Positions 6,259 through 9,992 of a stretch of DNA of 9,992 nt are shown piece by piece. The stretch is taken from assembly GCA_016839905.1 (NCBI GenBank), contig JAEOTJ010000104.1, positions 1-9,992 on the forward strand, written 5' to 3'. This stretch comes from Promethearchaeota archaeon (GTDB lineage Archaea > Asgardarchaeota > Lokiarchaeia > Sigynarchaeales > SOKP01). The first letter of the stretch is position 1. Every line of letters starts with the position of its first letter. Below the pieces are notes generated by a model. That model ran no database searches, had not been told where the DNA came from, and saw only the letters and a list, made by a program, of their open reading frames with translations. The translations under genes were made by a program, and so were the position numbers.

Positions 6259-7329
6259 ATGTTTGAAGTAAAAAAACTCACGATTAAAAATAGAAATATT
6301 GAAAAGCTTAAAGAAAAACACGGATGGAAAGGATCTGGTCAAATTAATGACCCTATCATCATTGATTCCGTTGAAGGCTTGCCAAATATATTAAAATTTA
6401 AAAATATTAATAAACATTTTACCATAAAAAATGTTAAAATTAATCAAGTCGATCTTAAAAGGTGTGAAAATTTTCAAATAGAAAACTGTGTCGTGTGTGC
6501 CTGTAATTTGGATGTCTGCCGACACAACACCATGCGAAATAATATTTTTGGTAGCTTTTCATTAAAAAACTCTAAAGAAAACATCATTCAATCAAACAAT
6601 ATCAGAAGTAATTCCTTAACACGTTTAAAAAATGAGGATTCTAATAAGGGTTTAAATACTGCCCTGATAATTTTAAGTCTTCTTGGACCCATATTTTGGA
6701 TTGCTTTAATTTTAGTTCTCATTTTTGATTTTAAATACCTTCTGGCTCTTAATTTCCCCCTTTGGAATTTTGTAGTGTTTTTAAGTTGTATTTCCTTTAT
6801 ATTCATTTATTATATAATTGATACAGCAAGGATTAAAATTTTCTTGAGTAAAAATAGCTCTAATACAATTTTGGATAATAAAAGTGTGACTGATGAATTT
6901 CTGCAAGAAAAACTATGTAGAAATTGTTTATATCAAAAAGAGTGCATAATATTTCGTTCGATTACTAACGCATTTCAATCGGATACTTTCAATCAAAATT
7001 CTTTCACCTTGGATTTTTCAACAAGTTTTTCGCAAGATACTCTCCTTAATTCGAGCTTCTCACCTCAATTATCAGCAAAAAAAAAATATTCCGTGAAATT
7101 TCCATATGACGATTTCATCTATACCATCATTTTTTCATGTCTTATTGTTGTTTTTTTAATCCCAATTTTTTTTATTTTATTGATTAATCTCGTCTCGCAA
7201 TATCATCCCCTTACCCTTTTTTTGGAAGTGATAATGGGTATTTTTATTATTATAGGGGTAATCGTTATCCATAGTTTCATTAAAAAGTTTAAATTCTATA
7301 GAAAAGCGAAAAAAATCTCAAATCCCTGA
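6259..7329 (+). CDS. Four-helix membrane protein with N-terminal beta-helix-like domain and CxxCx5C motif (copy 1)
   Basis: The 356-aa protein has a soluble N-terminal part (1-130). It starts with a conserved GWKGSG (22-27) and NDPIII (30-35) entry motif. About four short coils follow, with I/V-x-N patterns (FTIKNVKI, NFQIENCVV, TMRNNIFG, NIIQSNNI), like the start of a right-handed parallel beta-helix of the NosD/CASH kind. Hydrophobic helices lie near 132-156, 167-188, 286-310 and 318-342, and a Lys/Arg-rich tail suggests both termini are cytosolic. The loop between helices 2 and 3 (189-285) holds CRNCLYQKEC (C220, C223, C229), which may bind metal. Further cysteines are C69, C77, C80, C82 and C87. 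The start is supported because the paralogue at 9034 begins at the equivalent residue. Function is unknown; membrane-bound sensing or scaffolding is only a guess. Its 3' end converges with the LRR gene on the other strand. Confidence 0.8.
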   Translation: MFEVKKLTIKNRNIEKLKEKHGWKGSGQINDPIIIDSVEGLPNILKFKNINKHFTIKNVKINQVDLKRCENFQIENCVVCACNLDVCRHNTMRNNIFGSFSLKNSKENIIQSNNIRSNSLTRLKNEDSNKGLNTALIILSLLGPIFWIALILVLIFDFKYLLALNFPLWNFVVFLSCISFIFIYYIIDTARIKIFLSKNSSNTILDNKSVTDEFLQEKLCRNCLYQKECIIFRSITNAFQSDTFNQNSFTLDFSTSFSQDTLLNSSFSPQLSAKKKYSVKFPYDDFIYTIIFSCLIVVFLIPIFFILLINLVSQYHPLTLFLEVIMGIFIIIGVIVIHSFIKKFKFYRKAKKISNP

Positions 7330-7363
7330 TTAGCACGATTACTGTCAATAATAATGAAAATAT

Positions 7364-7401
7364 AAGGTGTCAATGATTCACCTTCTAATCATATTTTTTT
7401 T
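7364..7401 (+). terminator. Probable bidirectional terminator between convergent genes
   Basis: AAGGTG (7364-7369) and CACCTT (7379-7384) can form a 6-bp stem with a 9-nt loop. An eight-T run (7394-7401) follows on the + strand. On the minus strand the same hairpin is followed by a shorter U-rich stretch. It sits in the 76-nt gap between two convergent stop codons, where both genes need an end signal. Confidence 0.45.
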
Positions 7402-7405
7402 CAAT

Positions 7406-8761
7406 TTAATAAGCTACAAATGTATCATAAAACTCCTTAAGCTCATCTTCGGGAATAGGATTACCATACAATAAAATTTCTCGTAGATATGGAATTTTAT
7501 CTAGTCCATTAATTTTCACAATTCGATTATATTTTAATTCAAGATCAAGTAAATTTTCAAGAGAATCTAATCCTCTAAGAGATGATATTTTATTTCGATT
7601 TAAAATTAACTGTTCTAGGTTCTTTAGTGTATCTAAACCTTTTATTTCGGAAATCATATTATTTCCAAGTCTTAATAATTTTAAATTATTTAAATTCTTG
7701 AGCCCTTTAATTTCAGAGATTTGGTTTCCAGAAAGAATTAAATTTATTAATGTATTTAATTGTTCTAAACCCTTAATTTCTGAGATTTTATTATAAGAAA
7801 GATCCAAGATTTCTAACTCCTTTAATTGTTCTAAACTCTTAATTTCAGAGATTTGATTTCCAGAGAGAACTAAGATTTCTAACTCCTTTAATTGTTCTAA
7901 ACCCTTAATTTCAGAGATTTGATTCTTAGGGAGATATAATTTTTTCAATTTTTTTTGATGATTTAAACCATTATTAATATCTTTAATTTGACTTCCCCTA
8001 AAACTTAAGACTTCTAAATTCTCTAAATTGGCCAATCCTTCAATTCGTGAGAATGGATTTGACCCTAAATATAAGACCCTTAAATCTTTAAGGCTTTCTA
8101 GTCCCTTTATGATGGATAATTTATTCATGGATAAATTTAATTCAATGATTTGGGTTAAATCTTCCAATCCCTTTATTTCCATTATTTTATTACTTTGGAG
8201 ATAAATCTTTTTTAATTGCGTCAATTGATCAAGTCCTTTTATCTCTGTTATTTGATTATAAGAAATATTTAAGATCTCTAAATTCCTTAATTCCTCAAGG
8301 CCTTGAATCTCCGTGATCTTATTAAATGAAAGATTTAATTCCTTGAGTTTTTTCAAGTTTTCAAGGCCCTTGATCTCTGAGATTTGGTTTCTTTTTAAAT
8401 ATAATCGCTCTAAATTTTCTAAATTGTCGAGACCTTTAATCTCTGAAATCCGATTTTGAAAAAGATTCAGTTCTTTTAAATTTCTTAAATTTTCCAAATT
8501 TTCAATCTCTTCAATCACACCATCTATGTATAGTCTCTCAAGTGTAGGGACGAATTCAAGGCCTTTCATGTTTTTAGGTATGCCACCCCTAAACGAAAGT
8601 TCTTCTGCTCCAAGCTCCCCTAAATATTTAAATGCCTCGATTCTTAAAGCCTCATCCCCTTCGCTTTGGAGCTTTATTTTATAAAAACCTCTTGCTTGTA
8701 TTTTATTGAGCTCTCCAGATTGAAATTTTTCAAAAATTTTAGCAAATTCTGAATTGACCAT
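7406..8761 (-). CDS. SDS22-like leucine-rich-repeat protein
   Basis: The 451-aa protein has a short helical N-terminus (1-60, with GDEALRIEAFKYLGELGAEE). A degenerate capping LRR (61-82) follows, then sixteen LRRs (83-435) of the 22-residue SDS22 type, ISEIKGLExLxxLxxLxLxxNx, and a short acidic cap (436-451, PEDELKEFYDTF). One unit (259-281) is 23 residues and lacks the second Leu motif. There is no signal peptide, membrane helix or attached enzymatic domain, so a cytosolic protein-binding solenoid is likely. SDS22 itself is a eukaryotic protein phosphatase-1 partner. Similar LRRs are common in bacteria (internalins) and Asgard archaea, so a phosphatase role cannot be inferred. The gene stands alone on its strand between two + strand paralogues. 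The ATG at 8761 fits a TATA-like element about 27 nt upstream. Confidence 0.88.
   Translation of the reverse strand: MVNSEFAKIFEKFQSGELNKIQARGFYKIKLQSEGDEALRIEAFKYLGELGAEELSFRGGIPKNMKGLEFVPTLERLYIDGVIEEIENLENLRNLKELNLFQNRISEIKGLDNLENLERLYLKRNQISEIKGLENLKKLKELNLSFNKITEIQGLEELRNLEILNISYNQITEIKGLDQLTQLKKIYLQSNKIMEIKGLEDLTQIIELNLSMNKLSIIKGLESLKDLRVLYLGSNPFSRIEGLANLENLEVLSFRGSQIKDINNGLNHQKKLKKLYLPKNQISEIKGLEQLKELEILVLSGNQISEIKSLEQLKELEILDLSYNKISEIKGLEQLNTLINLILSGNQISEIKGLKNLNNLKLLRLGNNMISEIKGLDTLKNLEQLILNRNKISSLRGLDSLENLLDLELKYNRIVKINGLDKIPYLREILLYGNPIPEDELKEFYDTFVAY
7457..8515 (-). repeat. 66-nt tandem coding repeats (16 LRR units)
   Basis: Sixteen head-to-tail units of 66 nt (one of 69) encode 22-residue LRRs, with the ISEIKGLE codons conserved through most of the array. 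The periodicity is protein-driven. In-frame spacing and amino-acid conservation distinguish it from a CRISPR array. Confidence 0.85.
7806..7924 (-). repeat. Recent duplication of one 66-nt LRR unit
   Basis: Positions 7806-7858 and 7872-7924 are identical over 53 nt except for one base, exactly 66 nt apart. They encode the adjacent repeats sharing LEQLKELEIL. The rest of the array is much more diverged, so this pair looks like a recent unit duplication or conversion. Confidence 0.7.
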
Positions 8762-8782
8762 CTCATTATATATATAAAAACT

Positions 8783-8793
8783 TATATATTTAA
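8783..8793 (-). promoter_or_regulatory. Candidate TATA box for SDS22-like gene
   Basis: On the minus strand TTAAATATATAAG lies centred about 27 nt before the ATG at 8761, the spacing expected for a leaderless archaeal transcript. No Shine-Dalgarno precedes the start. Confidence 0.4.
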
Positions 8794-8877
8794 AGTTACC
8801 TATATTATCAAGTATTACTTAAATTTTTACTCGATTATCTTGTGATAGATGTTCGAACTTTAAATAATATATTAATT

Positions 8878-8946
8878 ATGATTTCACGTAAATACGATCA
8901 AGAAATTAATTTAAAACAATATGTTCCTACAAAAGAAATTAGGTAG
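8878..8946 (+). other. 22-codon ORF in divergent spacer, doubtful
   Basis: An ATG at 8878 opens a 22-residue frame beginning MISRKYDQEINLKQYVP and ending at TAG 8946. The residue mix is protein-like, but there is no Shine-Dalgarno, and the TATA-like string just before it is too close to serve. It may be the 5' stump of a lost gene or chance. The rest of the 272-nt spacer (8762-9033) shows only promoter-like A/T strings. Confidence 0.15.
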
Positions 8947-8995
8947 AAAAAATGAAGGAAGAATTATTTTCTTTTATATATATTCAATAGAAAAT

Positions 8996-9009
8996 GATAT
9001 TATATATGA
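8996..9009 (+). promoter_or_regulatory. Candidate TATA box for second membrane beta-helix gene
   Basis: GATATTATATATGA is centred about 31 nt before the ATG at 9034. It ends in the same TATATGA as the element before the first paralogue, and there is no Shine-Dalgarno. A second A/T string (8974-8983) lies further upstream. Confidence 0.3.
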
Positions 9010-9033
9010 AAAACCATCATTTTTAATAATAAA

Positions 9034-9992
9034 ATGACTGATATTAAGAAAATTAAAATAAATAATAAAAACTTACTTTTCTATAAAGAAAAATTTGGTT
9101 GGAAAGGTTCGGGGGAATTTAACGACCCAATCATTATTGAATCCGTGGATGATATGCCAGAAATCATTAAATTTAAAAAAATTAACCAGCATTTCATTAT
9201 AAGAAATGTCCGAATTACCGAACTTTTTATTGTTAAGTGTAAAAACATACGAGTAGAAAAATGTGTCATTTGCTACCTTAATTTGTATAGATCTCGGAAA
9301 ATAGAGCTCCATAAAAACCTCATTGGTCATATTAACATAATTTATTCCAAAGAAAATGTTTTTCAATCAAATTACATAAGACAGGTAAGTTTAGAGAAAA
9401 TGCTTTCCCATAAACCTAATGAAGGCTTAATAATAGGATTTTTATTACCTATTATTTTACTTCCCATCTTATGGTCTGTCCTAATTTTAATGATAATAAT
9501 CGATTATAAGTTTTTGTTGGAATTAAGTTTCTATACTTGGAGCACGGTAATATTAATAGCGTTCATGATTATTATATTTACGTGGCTTTTTATTGATTCT
9601 ATTAAAGTGTGGAAATTTTTAAGGAAATTAGAACCACACCAAATTCAAGATAATATCAAAATTCCTAGCGCTTTTTTTATCGAAAATATCTGTGGAAACT
9701 GCCTTTATCCAAAAATGTGCCCTGTATTTATGAATTTTGAATCTGAGATCCAATCCATATCTCTCAATAGTCAAAAAATTATATCATATGGTAATGAAGA
9801 GCAATTTAACATTCATTTAGAGATATCTCCTTCACTTTTTGTTAAATCAAGATATGATGTTAAATTTCCTCGTCTCGAATTTATATCTTTTATTATTACT
9901 ACGATATTAATAATAATATCAGTTATAATTATTTCATTTTGTATATATCTAGTTGGTGGTTTTGACCTATTTATTATCTGTTTCATCATTGG
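9034..9992 (+). CDS. Four-helix membrane protein with beta-helix-like domain and CxxCx5C motif (copy 2, 3'-truncated by window)
   Basis: The frame from ATG 9034 stays open to the last base (319 whole codons), so the gene continues past the window. It is a paralogue of the protein at 6259-7329. The first 230 residues align without a gap, about half are identical over the first 80, and the GWKGSG and NDPIII motifs are shared. C69, C77, C80, C220, C223 and C229 sit at the same residue numbers. The loop motif here is CGNCLYPKMC. C82 and C87 of copy 1 are absent, which narrows the conserved cysteine set. Hydrophobic helices occur at about 131-157, 167-188 and 283-308, with a fourth beginning near 310 at the window edge. 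The YxVKFP sequence just before helix 3 is also shared, three residues earlier than in copy 1. Function is unknown. It is transcribed away from the SDS22-like gene across a 272-nt spacer. Confidence 0.8.
   Translation, partial: MTDIKKIKINNKNLLFYKEKFGWKGSGEFNDPIIIESVDDMPEIIKFKKINQHFIIRNVRITELFIVKCKNIRVEKCVICYLNLYRSRKIELHKNLIGHINIIYSKENVFQSNYIRQVSLEKMLSHKPNEGLIIGFLLPIILLPILWSVLILMIIIDYKFLLELSFYTWSTVILIAFMIIIFTWLFIDSIKVWKFLRKLEPHQIQDNIKIPSAFFIENICGNCLYPKMCPVFMNFESEIQSISLNSQKIISYGNEEQFNIHLEISPSLFVKSRYDVKFPRLEFISFIITTILIIISVIIISFCIYLVGGFDLFIICFII

Noticed and set aside
7457..8515. Regular 66-nt periodicity that could be mistaken for a CRISPR array
   Set aside because: The units are in frame, diverge like protein repeats and encode the 22-residue LRR consensus. 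There are no constant repeats separated by unrelated spacers. The same applies to 4481-5239.
7406..8761. Assigning the LRR protein as a true SDS22 phosphatase-1 regulator
   Set aside because: The 22-residue repeat type is shared by many unrelated LRR proteins; nothing in the sequence identifies a PP1 interaction.
8974..9008. Multiple TATATA strings as several distinct promoters
   Set aside because: Such strings are frequent throughout this AT-rich DNA. Only those at leaderless-type spacing from a supported start were kept, and at low confidence.
9073..9366. Overlapping antisense frames of 97 and 62 codons near the right end
   Set aside because: They lie opposite the start of the second membrane paralogue, whose similarity to the first copy proves the sense frame.

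Overview
The window is AT-rich DNA that most resembles an Asgard archaeon of the Lokiarchaeia (Promethearchaeota) type. This is inferred from recognisable protein families, not from a marker gene. Three features support it: leucine-rich-repeat (LRR) proteins whose N-terminal domain carries an FWGHCSN...WAENDYDTRLLH signature; beta-helix proteins beginning with GWKGSG...NDPIII; and sequon-rich secreted proteins with membrane anchors. Most starts lack a Shine-Dalgarno site and have A/T-rich TATA-like elements about 25-35 nt upstream, which fits archaeal leaderless or short-leader transcripts. I see no rRNA, tRNA, CRISPR array or insertion sequence.

Left part (1-3646, all + strand) is a cell-surface block. 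The 3' portion of a large glycosylation-sequon-rich exported protein with a multi-pass membrane C-terminus ends at 1971. It is followed by a small TTG-started ORF (2004-2138) with a good Shine-Dalgarno sequence. That ORF overlaps by ATGA the start of a secreted, membrane-tethered zinc-dependent phospholipase C/S1-P1-nuclease-type enzyme (2135-3646). The tight spacing suggests one operon.

Middle part (3791-6160) has an intact LRR protein with eleven 23-residue repeats (3791-5305). Next is a small membrane protein whose reading frame has no normal start codon (about 5456-5860). A truncated C-terminal remnant of another LRR protein follows (5897-6160). The last two make this stretch look partly decayed.

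Right part (6259-9992) has two paralogous four-helix membrane proteins on the + strand (6259-7329 and 9034 to beyond the window end). They flank a minus-strand SDS22-like LRR protein with about sixteen 22-residue repeats (7406-8761). The two paralogues align without a gap for their first 230 residues and keep six cysteines at identical positions (69, 77, 80, 220, 223, 229), including a CxxCx5C motif. This is the least familiar thing here and the best candidate for an undescribed membrane-associated family. The second copy has no stop codon in the window, so a simple closed-ORF search would miss it.

The longest stretch between confident genes is 8762-9033 (272 nt), so no gene-free region exceeds 300 nt.
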